Shown one piece after another: positions 10,365 through 22,129 of a stretch of 64,000 nucleotides of DNA; positions within the stretch are counted from its first letter, which is position 1; each line of letters opens with the position of its first letter. Source of the DNA: Zoroaster sp. YZ-2022. Its lineage: Eukaryota; Echinodermata; Asteroidea; Forcipulatida; Zoroasteridae. The notes under the pieces were generated by a model. It worked only from the letters and a program-made list of their open reading frames with translations, made no database searches and was not told where the DNA came from. Position numbers and translations under genes: made by a program. Where the stretch lies: the NCBI GenBank assembly GCA_029582265.1, contig CM055823.1, positions 12,402,560 through 12,466,559 on the forward strand, given 5' to 3'.

Positions 10365-11520
10365 CAAAATCTACTTTGTTCGGATGAAGCCTTGATCTAA
10401 AACATCTATCCAATACAATAATCTGACCTCTGACCGTGACCTGATCAACTAAACACTGGAGTCAAATGATTGTGGGAAGTTGCTTTAGATCACGATTCAT
10501 GGCTTCAAACAAATCTCACGACCTTAAGGGGGCTAAGGATGCTTAACATCACAGAAACAGGTGTGTAAATTGCACAAATTGAATGCCGGTGATAATAACA
10601 TTTGATCGTTTCAAAGGTGAAAGTCTAGCATTTTAGACAATGCAATGTACTAATTCAGTGAACGATTTATCTTCTTTTAACCCTAACCCACTAGGTATTC
10701 TGGATAGGAACCTTTCTGAATCCTCCAAAATCCATCAGTGCACTTTTGGAAACATGCCCTTATCTTTAAAATGCACCATGCATTTTTGTTGATCTTTCAT
10801 ATTCAGCACTTATGTTTCCAAACCTCACTCAACTACAATTTTTTCGGAAAGAATGTCGTATCCAAACGCCACTTTTTAAGGTTTTTGGGGAATTTTTTGC
10901 AATCACTAACCAGTTAAAAATGATTCTATTGATTTTTGGGAGTACAGAAAGCGAAAACCATCTTTAAAATCCACTTTTATGATGGTTTTCCGACTTTATT
11001 TCCCTTCTAAAAAAATCCTCCCCTTCAGAAAACAGAAGGATCCTATTATAGTTGCCACTGCGCATGTAGAATGACCGTGTTGTTCACTAACAGGGGAGTT
11101 GACAAGATCAGACTGACATAATTGCATTGTAGGTACATGTACATCTCAGTATACATATTTTTTTCCTTATGCTATCATTGTATATTGTTTGTATTCATGT
11201 TTTTTCTTTGTTTCTGTGCCTTGAGCGCCCAGCAGGGTGGATATGTGCATGCTACAAATCTTTATTATTATTATTATTATTATGACTGAGGAAGTCATCA
11301 TATACCAGAAATGCCTGATTTTTCATGAAATAAATATCCTGGAATAATTTAAAGTATACATGTATGTCCATCATCATCCATTTATATGATCTCCACCTTA
11401 CTGGGTAGGTAAGATTACATTATTGGTTATATTGAATGAGAAAAAGTGGCAGTCGGATACGACATTCTACCCCTTGATAATAATTAATGGAACACCATAA
11501 ATTTCTTGCAAAACCCTATT
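10365..11520 (-). other. WW-gene intron 2, no gene seen
   Basis: AT-rich. Contains the plus-strand repeat tail with (TTA)n at 11219-11283. A 30-bp word around 10815-10846 (TTTCCAAACCTCACTCAACT + ACAATTTTTT) recurs directly at about 12809-12838. Confidence 0.4.
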
Positions 11521-11526
11521 AAAAAA

Positions 11527-11715
11527 ATAAGCCTTATCGCTAATAGCAGCTGCAAGGAATTGTGGGATGTCTGTGGGCGCAACAGCACCACTGCGTGCCG
11601 CGCAGACAAACAAAATATTATTGACGTCACAAAAGCTGCGCCAAACAGATGCCCCAAATTGTATCCCTGTATGCTTTGCAGCAGTTGCTTCAGTGCTATT
11701 AGCGATAAGGCTTAT
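11527..11715. mobile_element. Short inverted-repeat element, 189 bp
   Basis: Perfect 20-bp termini ATAAGCCTTATCGCTAATAG at both ends in inverted orientation, followed by further imperfect pairing (CAGCTGCAAGGAAT versus TGCTTTGCAGCAGTTGC). MITE-like, no clear target duplication. Confidence 0.6.
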
Positions 11716-13233
11716 GGTTACTGGCATTACGTTTCGAACCTAGCAGTTCTTTCTGAAATGCAAAACAATTTTGCCCTGGCTAATACAGCCTTCACTTTTG
11801 TATTAGTAGGGTTTTCAGTTTGTACATGCTTGACCGAAGCCCACCACACGTACAGCGCATGGCCCGCAACAAAAAACATCAAAATTTTAAATCAATTTTT
11901 TTTACTACTTTTACCTGTCAAAATCGTAAATGTAATAGCTCATTGGAAAGCTTATAGTTTCAGCTATCCAACAATGTACATAAAATAGCAATCAGAAGTA
12001 CGTGCGAAAGCCTAGGTTTTATGAATGAACCACTCTCGTCCCGCCCAGCCTTTCGCGAAGTGTTCCGAGATCGGGCACATTCGGCGCAGAAATTTGCCGC
12101 TCTGCTGAGGGCATCCACTTGAGCTGTCCTCAGCACCGAGTACATTGTGATTGACATGAAAACGGGTTTCCCTATTGAGTCAAAGGGCTCCTTTACATAC
12201 CCGTGCTTGCTCGATCTCCATAACTACTCTACAACCGAAGTTACGAAGAGATAAAAAGTAAACACCGTTTTTTCGAGGTGAAATCTTCAAGTTGAAAGGT
12301 AAGAGAGGTGTCTGAATGAATTTTACACCTCTTTTCTATCATATGTGAAAGTTTTGAGCCGTAATTTTGTTTAGTTTTGAGCGGAGAGTGTATTTTTTAC
12401 ACCCTTTCAAAAGCTCTTATGAGGGAAACGAGCACAAACGCTGTGCGTGTGTATCACGGTGTGTGTAGGCTGATTCAACGGTTTTGGTGTCATTAGGGAT
12501 GTACACAGTGTATGGACAGTCACGCTTCATCGAATGCTGTATATTTGATTAAATAAAACAGGATTCCTCAAAAACTACTTAGTACTTGTCCGATTTTCTT
12601 GATTTAAAAACCATTGTATTTCTTTCATCAAGACCTTTAATTTGATATAAATATTGAGCATATTGGTTTAGGAATAATTTTTCACCTGAAAACCCTAGTA
12701 TTAGTCTGTGTATGTGGTTTTTAGCAGATGACTAATGGCTAACATCTGACATCTCAACCAAGATGTGCATTAAATCATTGCTCAACATCTCCCAAAAAGA
12801 AAATATTGTTTCCAAACCTCACTCAACTACAATTTTTTTCTCCTTCAGCTTCCCTATATTATTATATGTTAAAGAAAATGTGTGATATTTGTGTTATTCC
12901 TGTATTCCTTTATTAGTTCTGGGTTTTACTGGCCAGTACTTGGTCGGACTGACTGAATGTAATTTACATGTAGCCTGTAGCCATATAGGCCTATATTGTT
13001 GTTATGCATGGCTAATTTCTCTGAGTGACAGCAAATTTAATTTAGCCAACTCTCAACAGAAGTGGGCCCCAAATCCATCTAATTTTCGTCAATTTCCAAA
13101 TCATGTCAACCCCATGTAACATACACACTTGTAAAACCTATACACGGAGCTCCTAAATCTCTTATTGGTAATTGAAATAAATGCCTACTTCCGACCAGGA
13201 AGTTGTTGAAATTATATGAACGAAATCACTTAC
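11716..13233 (-). other. WW-gene intron 2 (5' part), no gene seen
   Basis: The GC-richer patch 12000-12200 contains short open frames on both strands without recognisable similarity. The remainder is AT-rich. Confidence 0.35.
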
Positions 13234-13310
13234 CATCGCGGTCCCGATAGCCGGTCGCAATCGCTTTACCGGTCACTGGATGCAGCCAGGTAGTTGAACG
13301 CGTTTCCTCA
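13234..13310 (-). CDS. WW-domain protein (PLEKHA5/6/7-like), exon 2
   Basis: Acceptor ttttacttgtgtag and donor GATG followed by gtaagtg bound a 77-bp exon. Joined to exon 1 it completes WW1: NEETRSTTWLHPVTG, with the second signature Trp and the WLHPVTG block characteristic of PLEKHA5/6/7 first WW domains, then KAIATGYRDRD. The exon ends one base into the next codon; that base plus the first two of exon 3 gives D. The reading frame is kept through both junctions without adjustment, which chance splice-like motifs would rarely do. GC content is clearly above the flanking intron. Confidence 0.88.
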
Positions 13311-13414
13311 CTACACAAGTAAAAAATAAAAACGGTCGAAAATGCCACTTAATGAAGGAATTATTTCTATAAACTCTGCCCAAATGCAGTGGAAGAGTTA
13401 AACTAGGCACTTAC

Positions 13415-13497
13415 TTTATAAAGAATATCCTGCCGTCTGATTTGACCCCATATGACCATTGTGGGGGTAGGGGGTCTCTTCGTAATCTTTCAGCCAT
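13415..13497 (-). CDS. WW-domain protein (PLEKHA5/6/7-like), exon 1
   Basis: First coding exon of a two-WW-domain protein of the PLEKHA5/PLEKHA6/PLEKHA7 type, a family of cytoplasmic and junctional PH-domain adaptors. The ATG has a strong context (aacATGG). It encodes MAERLRRDP then LPPQWSYGVKSDGRIFFI, the first two strands of WW domain 1 with the first signature Trp at residue 14. The exon ends ATAAA followed by gtaagt, so the split codon AA+T gives N with exon 2, after a 104-bp intron (13311-13414) with consensus ends. In vertebrate PLEKHA5/7 the protein also starts with WW1 at the extreme N-terminus, which supports both the identity and the start. Later exons with the second half of WW2 and the PH domain are expected to the left of the window. 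The choice among A5, A6 and A7 is not possible here. Confidence 0.88.
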
Positions 13498-13838
13498 GTT
13501 GTTGAACACATTTCCCTAGCCTGCGTACGATCGAGCTGAATGGACATTTTGAAACCGCATTGTTGTAGTATACTCAATGTGCACTTTATTGTGTTTATAT
13601 GCGCTAAGAGGAGCCCAATCTCTTGCGCCCATTGAGCGAAACATATTCATATTGGGCGCTATTTTAGTTCAAGTGTTTATTCTAAAACTAGAGACAATAA
13701 CAAGCCCAATTGGGCGCTCAAATATGGGTTTGGTTGTTGACCTTCCAGGGCAAAGTACATTATTTTAAATCTTTTACAATTTTAGTCGTGTTATGTTTAA
13801 AGTAATGATTGGTAAATAACAAATAACAAAATGATCGA

Positions 13839-13990
13839 ATTGTAACGTGAAACTTACCTGGTATTAATATTCCCTAGGTAACTGTAACATTTAAGACGAC
13901 CCAAATAATTGTAACGTAAAACTTACCTGGTATTAATATTCCCTAGATAACTGTAACATTTAAACCCAAATAATTGTAACGTAAAACTTA
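13839..13990. repeat. About 66-bp tandem repeat, 2.3 copies
   Basis: Repeating AATTGTAACGTAAAACTTAC, CTGGTATTAATATTCCCTAG and TAACTGTAACATTTAA blocks. It lies just upstream of WW exon 1. Confidence 0.75.
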
Positions 13991-14221
13991 TGAAGCTGAT
14001 GAATTCGTACCATCCTGTCCAATACTCAGTGTCAGGAATCATGGCTATAAGATAGGCTATAAAAGTTTTTCAGGGGCTCATATCCGAGGGGAGGGTAGGG
14101 ATATATTCCCCTATCATTTTAGATCAAAAATAAATAAATAAAATAAAAGTATTATTATAACATTATTGTGTTGCTCCAATGGTATAAATAAAACTTTCCT
14201 ACCCATCCAAGTCCGACAGAC

Positions 14222-14400
14222 TAGTTGATTGATTGATGGTTTATTGAAACAATTTGAACTTGTAACCAAATGCTAAATTGAGTCAAATTTAACATAAAAT
14301 ATCCAAAATAAAACATTCCAGTTACAATATAAAAATTAAGTTAAAGAATTCAGTTATGTAAAAATAAAATTGGTATTAAATAAATAAGGCTTTAGTTTAA
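14222..14400 (-). repeat. Possible LINE-type 3' tail
   Basis: TTGATTGATTGATGGTTTATTG on the plus strand corresponds to a CAATAAACCATCAATCAATC end, a form seen at 3' ends of CR1/L2/RTE-like retroelements. No coding portion is visible. Confidence 0.3.
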
Positions 14401-14629
14401 ATATTAAAATGAAATGAAGAATGGACGGGAAACAGACAACCAGATATACAGTTGGACACAAATTCATCAAAGAGTCAAAGACACCATCGATAAAAAAAAA
14501 TCACCAATACAAAATAGGCCTACATAAACAGTACATGTAGTTGCACACAATTTTTGTGGCAGAAGTTGCAATGTCGCCCTCTGTTGAAAATTGTGGATCA
14601 CTCCGAAGAGCTAACAATGTTCTCTAGTA

Positions 14630-14790
14630 TCGATTTACCAACGGAAATAGGAATTAGTAAGACTAATTGCAGTGACACCATGTAAAATTCTCAATTGAGT
14701 AGTAATTAGTTCTGAAAAGAACTGGAGGTTACAACTCGACGTTTCGATCAGTATGCTCTGATCGTCCTCAAGAGAAATAGGAATTGATCA
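14630..14790 (-). repeat. Dispersed repeat fragment shared with 49449-49709
   Basis: TTGCAGTGACACCATG, GTAGTAATTAGTTCTG and CGATCAGTATGCTCTGATCG also occur, mostly inverted, at 49449-49709, where a TGCAGTGACACCATG-type inverted pair bounds the copy. Class not determined. Confidence 0.5.
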
Positions 14791-14888
14791 CGTAAAAAGT
14801 GTTCCTTTAGCATGACATCATTGCTACCGGTTAAATGGAATCGATTTTACCGAGCAATCAGTTACTGCAGTTGTTACAATACATCATC

Positions 14889-15028
<140 letters not shown>

Positions 15029-15156
15029 TCAATTCGCATTCCATCCGCCTATAGGATTTTCAGGCACAGTCATGATTCAGAAAGTTAGACTGCATATTTC
15101 CCGAAAACGATACATGTAAAACTCTTGTGGTTGAGTTATGTCAACGATTTAAAATC

Positions 15157-15183
15157 ACGACGTTTCTTTTGCTGTTCAGTATA
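15157..15183. repeat. Solo terminus of the TACTGAACAGCAAAAG MITE family
   Basis: GACGTTTCTTTTGCTGTTCAGTATA matches the right terminus of the hairpin element at 36116-36404 (CGTTTCTTTTGCTGTTCAGTA). Only one end was recognised here. Confidence 0.5.
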
Positions 15184-15909
15184 GTACAACATTAACAGTA
15201 AAACTAACATTCAGTATACCATCCAGGGTTATTTGTAAATTCTAAGTATGTGGAAACATTATAACGGTTCATTTAAAACGGTAATTAACTTTTAATTTAC
15301 ACTTAAAATGCCAATCTAGCATGTAATTTTAATGGCGGAACAATTGCGTTTAAAGTAATATGGTTTGGCTAAACGTCAGGCTCTCGCTTGCTGGTCCTGG
15401 GTTGGCCATACTTTACTTTTCTGCAGCTCTGGAAAAACTGATCATTTCACTAATATTCTGCCGTTAACAGACATTTTCAAGTTAAGCATCGGTGATTATA
15501 AGGATTTCATACATCTTTTTGTTCTATGTGTATACTGCACCATGATGGTTGAAGAGTTTTCGGAGTAATTAGAGACCAGTGTCGAGGTCTTCTTTTTCTG
15601 TTCCTTATCTTTGATTTTGTTTTTGTCCTGTTCATCTGATGTAATTAAAATAAACCACGAGGATCGTAAACATCAACCAGTTGTCCACATATCCAATAGA
15701 AACTAAAGGAACCAATCACCCGTTGCTGAACAACTTCCAGAGTGGGCCACTAATTATGTAGAACAAACTAAGGGTGGCAACACGGTGTGAAAGTGATTGT
15801 AACGAAGAGTCCAACTCACCACCAATTAAATTAACAATACGATTCTGCACCCTTTCTAATAAAGATAAGTAACACGCAGAAACACCAACCTAAATGTGAC
15901 GGGACGTAG

Positions 15910-16409
<500 letters not shown>

Positions 16410-17353
16410 ACATGTTATGGACTTGCCGGTCTTTTGGACGGTTGAAATACAAAACACAACAATATCGATTACTTTGTATAGATTTGCATTTAAAAAAAAA
16501 AGGTTTTGAGCTATGACGTCACATCACCTACCCCCTTCCGCGTTGAGCGATCGATATTCGGTTTCTGTACGTAGCCACTTTCCCATCGGATTATTGGATA
16601 TTTGCCTTCCCCCTCCCGTTTTTCTTTAAGTTCGGAACATTGCTATTTTTCCTTTAGGAAAGTAAAAACGTATCATGTGAATCATTTTTCTTTTTCTTAA
16701 TAAATACGAGTCCCACAATTGTGATATTTCCAGTTTATAGTATTTTATATTTGTCCCTTATTGATGGAAATTAACAATGGTCCATTTCAAAATCTAAATT
16801 ATTTGTAAAATATTGAAAAACACTGACGATTACATTTTTGATATCCTGTATTCAGCTGAGTCGGTCTCCTAAGGTTCTGGGTTAACACGTTGCATTTTTT
16901 TGGGGGAAACATTTTGAAAACTGATTAGCATGGTACCGGTAACTGAAGGCACTCATCATATAGTGAGCATTATAAAACCTTCCTACAAATTACAAGAAAT
17001 AATCACACCGGAAGACAATAATTTATAATTATCATTTGAATGTATATTCAACGATTAATCAAATAATAATATGACATCAAATTGATTTGAACATTTCAGA
17101 ATGCCCCCCCCCCCAAAAAAAATTAATCAGCATCAAGATACGAATTTGATAAGAATTTGAAGTTTATAACAACAATTAATGAATAAGAATAAGAATTTTG
17201 AAGTTTATAACAACAATTTAGATTATAATGAAAAAAAGCTTTCAAAAAGCAAATTACACAATGTCATAAAGCCAGTTTTAACATTTATGAAAAGTAAAGA
17301 AAAGTAAATTTCAAAATAGAAAATTATAAGAAAATTACCTTAAAATCAGGACA
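16410..17353. other. Intergenic between FoxQ2 and the WW gene
   Basis: AT-rich, no gene seen. A C-run at 17104-17116 and a direct duplication of AATTTGAAGTTTATAACAACAATTA-like sequence at about 17150 and 17195. Confidence 0.5.
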
Positions 17354-17359
17354 TTTATT
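17354..17359 (-). terminator. Candidate FoxQ2 poly(A) signal AATAAA
   Basis: TTTATT on the plus strand reads AATAAA on the gene strand, 138 nt past the stop codon. It is the first canonical hexamer I found downstream; usage is not demonstrated. Confidence 0.4.
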
Positions 17360-17496
17360 AGGCTAGCAAAAAATCACTGATCCCTGGGATTATTCTTAAA
17401 TGCAATATCTCTTTTTTAAACAATAATTACAGGTTTGATCCAGTTTTTAAAACCATTGAAAACAATTCCAGTTCTGTCATGAGGAAAAACATACAT

Positions 17497-18353
17497 CTAG
17501 TGTGAAAGATGCCTCACTGAAGTTGGGTTACTATGGTAACTACCTAAGGATGCGGTTGTTGCTGAAGAGACAGTAGGATAACTGTACCCAGAGTAAGAGA
17601 GTCCAGTGGTTGTTGCTGGGTATCTTGGAAGAGGAGTGGCAGCTGACGTGACCGGAGGAAGGTACTGCACGGGCGAGTACGGATAACTATGTCGAGGAAG
17701 AGGGTAAGAAGTCGGTGGACTTAAGGTATCATAAGTAGGAGACACGCGATCATGGGCTGGCAACATGGAAAGCTGTAGAGGGGACATCCGGTCGGCGCGA
17801 ACTGACAAGGGGCTCGTGGATGGTCTACTTGAGGTGGATGTCGTTGGAGCTGAGATTGGGTAACTCATGGGTGCTGCAGTTGCGTATGATATACTCGGTG
17901 GGTACATAACGGGTGCAACTGGGTGTTGGTATGGCGGCAATGTGGTCACAGTCATAGGAACAAACCCAAGTGGGACGACAGGTAACGGGTAGGCAGGAGC
18001 ACCGTACGGATGGTACATCGGGTAGCCACGGGATATGATATCGCTGGCCCGGACACGACGGCGAGCACGCCTCCGGTGGAAATCCCCACGGGAGAAGTCT
18101 TCAACATTCGCAGGGTGGATGGCCCAAAAGTTCCCCCTGCCGTCCCCACTCCGTCCGTACTTAATGAAGCATTCATTTAGGGATAAGTTATGTCTGATGC
18201 TGTTCCTCCAGCTGCGGTCGTTGTTGCGATAGTACGGGAAGTTCTCCTGGATGAACTGGTAGATGTCGCAGAGGAGGAGTCGCTTCTCGTTGGATGCAAG
18301 GATTGCCATGGCAATCAGAGCAATGTAAGAATGAGGAGGCTTCTTATCTGGAT
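17497..18353 (-). CDS. foxQ2: FoxQ2-class forkhead factor, coding exon 2 (forkhead domain and C-terminus)
   Basis: The exon follows ttcctcatacag and completes codon D100. The joined protein is 384 residues. The forkhead (winged-helix) domain starts at KPPHSYIALIAMAI (about residues 104-117). It includes LLLCDIYQFI, the DNA-recognition helix around WRNSIRHNLSLNECF (about 148-162) and GNFWAIHPANVEDFS. It is followed directly by a very basic wing/tail, HRRRARRRVR (about 192-201). The combination HPAN-EDFS-GD-HRRRARRR is the hallmark that separates FoxQ2 from other Fox classes. Residues after about 210 form a low-complexity Pro/Ser/Tyr/Thr tail with no obvious C-terminal EH1. FoxQ2 genes are known for anterior neuroectoderm patterning in echinoderm, hemichordate and cnidarian larvae; that role is not visible in the DNA. 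Confidence 0.95.
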
Positions 18354-18856
18354 CTGTATGAGGAAGATAAATAAGAGAAGATTGTATGAATAAATTGTTT
18401 AAAGGAAACGACTAAGATATTGAGAAATTGCAGTATTTCTGTAATTTCAAATTTCACAAACAAACATTGTTTAAAAAAGTGGTGGCTACACGCCATATAG
18501 GCCTCAAATCTTTGACAAATGGAAATTTTGCTCGAATTTAACAAATATTATTTTCTTTATGACACTTTCGTTTTTGAACCTAACATAGTTAAACCTGTTT
18601 TTAAGACCTGTTTCTCACAATAGTTGATTTTCATGACTATTTGGCAGTGAAGTTTTGCGAAAAATTAATTGTTTCATCAACAAAGATAACATTTTTAACT
18701 ATTAGGCCTATCACACTCTGGACGAAATTTGCCAAAGTTAACTGCAGTTTGATAATTATGTAGAGACATCTTCGAATCTTCAGATTTCAGATCAATGCCG
18801 CAATTTAAAAGCACATAAATTTCATATTGACAAAGAAAAATAGTTAAAAATCTTAC
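18354..18856 (-). other. foxQ2: FoxQ2 intron (503 bp, phase 1)
   Basis: Begins gtaagattt and ends ttcctcatacag, both good consensus sites. It lies immediately before the forkhead domain. It is AT-rich and no other gene is seen inside. Confidence 0.9.
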
Positions 18857-19154
18857 CTGATTTTTGTTTGTTTTTCTCATCACTGTTTACGGGAGAAGTC
18901 TCCGGCTCTGGTGAACTACTGATGTTGCTGACTCCGCCTGGACTCGAAGGGCTTCCACCGATTGAATTCAGACCGTCCCTGCCATCAACGCCAGCAGTAG
19001 GGAGCGTGTAGTCGCCAACAAAACTCGGAAACTTAGCGCCACCGCTGACGGTGGGGCATGGGTGATAAGGCTGGAAACGCCGGTGATGGTAGGCGTTGGT
19101 GGCCGGTCTCGGAGCCTCCTTCTCGGTGATCTTGTCAATGGTGAAGAGTGTCAT
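18857..19154 (-). CDS. foxQ2: FoxQ2-class forkhead factor, coding exon 1
   Basis: N-terminal exon of a forkhead transcription factor, presumably nuclear. The first in-frame ATG is at 19154 with A at -3. The open frame runs further upstream only through non-ATG codons to an in-frame TAA near 19226, so translation most likely starts here. Residues 1-99 are encoded. Residues 4-9 (FTIDKI) fit the EH1/Groucho-binding pattern FxIxxI, which is known from the N-terminus of many FoxQ2 proteins. The rest is a Pro/Ser/Gly-rich linker. The exon ends ...AAATCAG followed by gtaag, leaving a phase-1 junction whose split codon makes D100 with exon 2. A branchpoint-like CTACTAAAC and an aag just upstream of the ATG leave room for a non-coding 5' exon. 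The repressor role is inferred from the motif. Confidence 0.9.
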
Positions 19155-20120
19155 GTTTACAACGATGTCTTCTCTCGGATGGTCAACAGGTGAAGTGATG
19201 TCTTGGGAGGACAAGCGAGTGGTTTAGTAGAGAAATGTCAAGTTGTTGCTTGACAGTAGTATTGTAAAGAAACAACAGTTTATTGTTAGCGTTTTCTTAG
19301 AATGCCTCTCTATCCAGATTTTGATGATGTCCATCCCACATCATTATTCTTCACTTTGGATGGATCGTGGTTCATTGTTATCTCCCTTGAGGGGCCAGGA
19401 AGCTAAATAAAGCTGTTATGTGCTTACAATAGGGCGATGGAAGCGCTATCAACATCATTAAGAGATGGGTGTATAGTAAGTGATTACCACTTGTCAATCA
19501 CTGCTCGTATTGTATTTTGGTTTGTATTCTTAATCATCCACGGTTGTATACGGCTCATTACATGGGTTTTGAGCTGTTTTCGAAGTCTTAACTGCAAATA
19601 AATGTGCCATTGATACGTTCCTTTTATTTATTTATTTTCATACCATCAATCAAACACGGTAAAAACAATTACGGATGAATAAATGACATAATGATGTATG
19701 GAGGTGCGTGGTAGAAAGCAGAGGCTAAATAAATATACTAGAAACAAAACAGTTTCTAATTCTAACACAAATAAAGAATTGCACGCTGTACAATTTTTTT
19801 TCTGGGGAAAACTTTTTAAATATTTGTCTTTGGTAAATGTAATCAAATTCTAAACATGAACACTAAATCTTTGCCTTTGCCTGCTAGGTTCAGAACGTAA
19901 GGCCATAACAATTGTTTTACTAAATCATCCCGTTAGTTATAGTTATGAAGAAAACAAAAACAACTGAATCTTGGGCCAAACGAAAATAATTGTTCAAACT
20001 GATCTGTATTTTCAACAAGTTGATAGCCGACAGCGTTTGAGCTCTTATTTGTTTTTATATTAAACACTGTGAATGTTTTGCACACTTTTCTCATGACCTA
20101 TATAGAGATCGAACATACAC
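19155..20120 (-). promoter_or_regulatory. FoxQ2 5' flank
   Basis: Immediate upstream region of FoxQ2. No TATA box is convincing. TTGTCAATCACTG near 19492 contains TGATTGACAA on the gene strand, a TALE/PBX-type homeodomain site. Assignment as promoter is by position only. Confidence 0.35.
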
Positions 20121-20129
20121 AGGTTGGTT

Positions 20130-20310
20130 GTTTACTGTATATCTTGATTCAAAGAGAGTAAGCAAACTTATAGAAGCAGTTTTGCCAACATTACCAATGT
20201 TGTACCTTCCCTTTAATGTATATCTTGATTCAAAGAGAGTAAGCATGCTCATAGAAGCAGATTGCCGACATTACCAGCGTTGTACCTTCATTTTAACCTA
20301 AAATGTTATT
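20130..20310 (-). repeat. Two units of the 81-bp GGGAAGGTAC repeat
   Basis: Two reverse-oriented copies of GTATATCTTGATTCAAAGAG...AGTAAGCA...TTGCCAACATTACC...GTACCTTCCCTTTAA, the unit found 13-fold at 50517-52110. Confidence 0.8.
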
Positions 20311-21515
20311 TGTATTTCCAATAAGTGAGACCCACTGCATCTTACGTGGTTATTAATGAGTGTTTTAGAAGTATTACCTGTTACCTCGCACTGGAAAATA
20401 TAAAAACATATGAAAATAAAACATTGTTGATACATGTAATGAGGTTTTGTAAACAGCTGTTACAGGGTTGACTTCGTGGTTTAATGACAACCCAATATGA
20501 ATGAAACACATATAATGAGTGGTAGTCTGATGCAGAGATGGTGTAATTAGCAAACGACAAGAAACACACAGACAACAGGCCTCCACGACAGTTTGTCACA
20601 ATTGAATAACCACTCCTCCCCTCTCCTAAACTCCATCCTTTCATCTATTATCCTCAATGTCTTTCCAATCCTCTCCAAGAAGGGGTATACAGAAGATTTT
20701 ACTGTCAACTACTGTCATGGTTCTTTGTGATGACATGGTTCTTTGCGCACACTCTTTCCAAACTCCTCTCACTAAGAGACATCTTTGTTCACACTGTCCA
20801 ACACTGTCCCATCGGGATGATTGCTATATTGTTGTGGTGGTTTCTGGCCAATCAATTGTGGCTATCAACCTGGGAAGGACACCCTACCATGAAGGTATTA
20901 GCTGTTTGTAAGGGCATCCGGAGAAAGTGATGCATGACAACAGAAATAATCAAAGTGTAAACAGGTTTCCGATAAGCTATGATGGACACTACTCGAGCCC
21001 ATTACTATTCGTACAAAATAGTTTCTGAACAAATACATCTTTCCAAAATGTTCCATATTCTACTCACCATCCCAAAACACAATATTTGGAGATAATCATA
21101 AAATGATAAAAGGCATACGTTCCGAACTGTTTTTATGTGTAGGCTATAATAATGATACATTATGGTATTTTGGTGAAATTAATGATCGAAAAGATTGACT
21201 GAAGGTTGAACAAATAAGTGATAGGCATATTTTCCCTACTTTGGCATATACCGGTATGTCAAATTAACGAATTATTAGACCAATGTTAAAGTTGTTTTGG
21301 TGTAAAATTTGTGCAAGTATCGATCATGTTGATAAATTAGTCCGTGTGTTCTTTCATCTTAGATAATTTAAAAAAAGAATTGTTTTGTTGAATTTATATA
21401 ACAAACTTGTAAAAACCTTTAACCTTTTTGTTTTTGTTTTTTCACAGGTTAGTTGTATGATACACAGGCCTATTTCTTGAAACTAAATGGCTGAAGCACT
21501 GCTCTCTGAGTGTCT
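20311..21515. other. FoxQ2 upstream intergenic DNA
   Basis: No gene supported. A 20657-20930 stretch is open in two plus-strand frames (84 and 67 codons) but shows no recognisable domain. Confidence 0.35.
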
Positions 21516-21519
21516 GTGA

Positions 21520-21615
21520 AAAAACATAGGCGACCGTCCGGGCGGGATTCGAATCCACAACCTTTTGCTTCTGCAAACGTCTTAACCTCTCAACCACCGA
21601 TCTTGTAAGAGCCAA
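21520..21615 (-). repeat. tRNA-like element (SINE head or decayed tRNA)
   Basis: The minus strand has a D-arm-like GGTGGTTGAGAGGTTAAGAC and a perfect B-box-like GGATTCGAATCCCGCC at tRNA spacing, but acceptor-stem pairing is poor. It differs from the tRNA-Leu SINE. Confidence 0.4.
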
Positions 21616-22129
21616 ATCAAATCAATTGCTTATCACCATGAACTTTCTTTTCTAAATAACAGTGAATCTACATTTTTAGTGAAATATAAAATAAATAAAG
21701 CATACAATTATTATATTTCTAGGCCTAATGGACCATTATAGTATTGGTAATTAATTGTCGATGTAAAACTGATAATGATACCAATCTTCCATGATGAAAT
21801 CCTTTTGTTTAAAGTGCTGTCACTTATAATAAAAAAGTGAAATAATTATCGCTTCAAATTTAGGAAATAGTTGCAAAGCGAAATTTCTCTGTATAGAAAC
21901 TCAGTGAAATTGACCCCGACTGGTCTGTCGTCCCAAAAGATCAAATAAAATTAATTATGAAAGAAAATGTTTACGAATTTAAGAAATAGTTGAAAAGCAA
22001 AATGACTCCGTTTAGCAACTCAATGAAATTGACCCCGACTGATCTCTCCTCCCAAAAGAACAAATGAAATCAATTGTGATGTTTAGGATGGGGGTTGGGT
22101 TATACAGAACGCCCCAGTATGGGTTAATG

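Noticed and set aside
18822..19214. FoxQ2 start at 19214
   Set aside because: That codon is TTG; the first ATG in frame is at 19154, and the N-terminal MTLFTIDKI fits known FoxQ2 N-termini.
20657..20930. Possible membrane-like exon (CPIGMIAILLWWFLANQLWL)
   Set aside because: Only a weak donor (AAG/gtatta), no recognised family and a second frame open over the same stretch.
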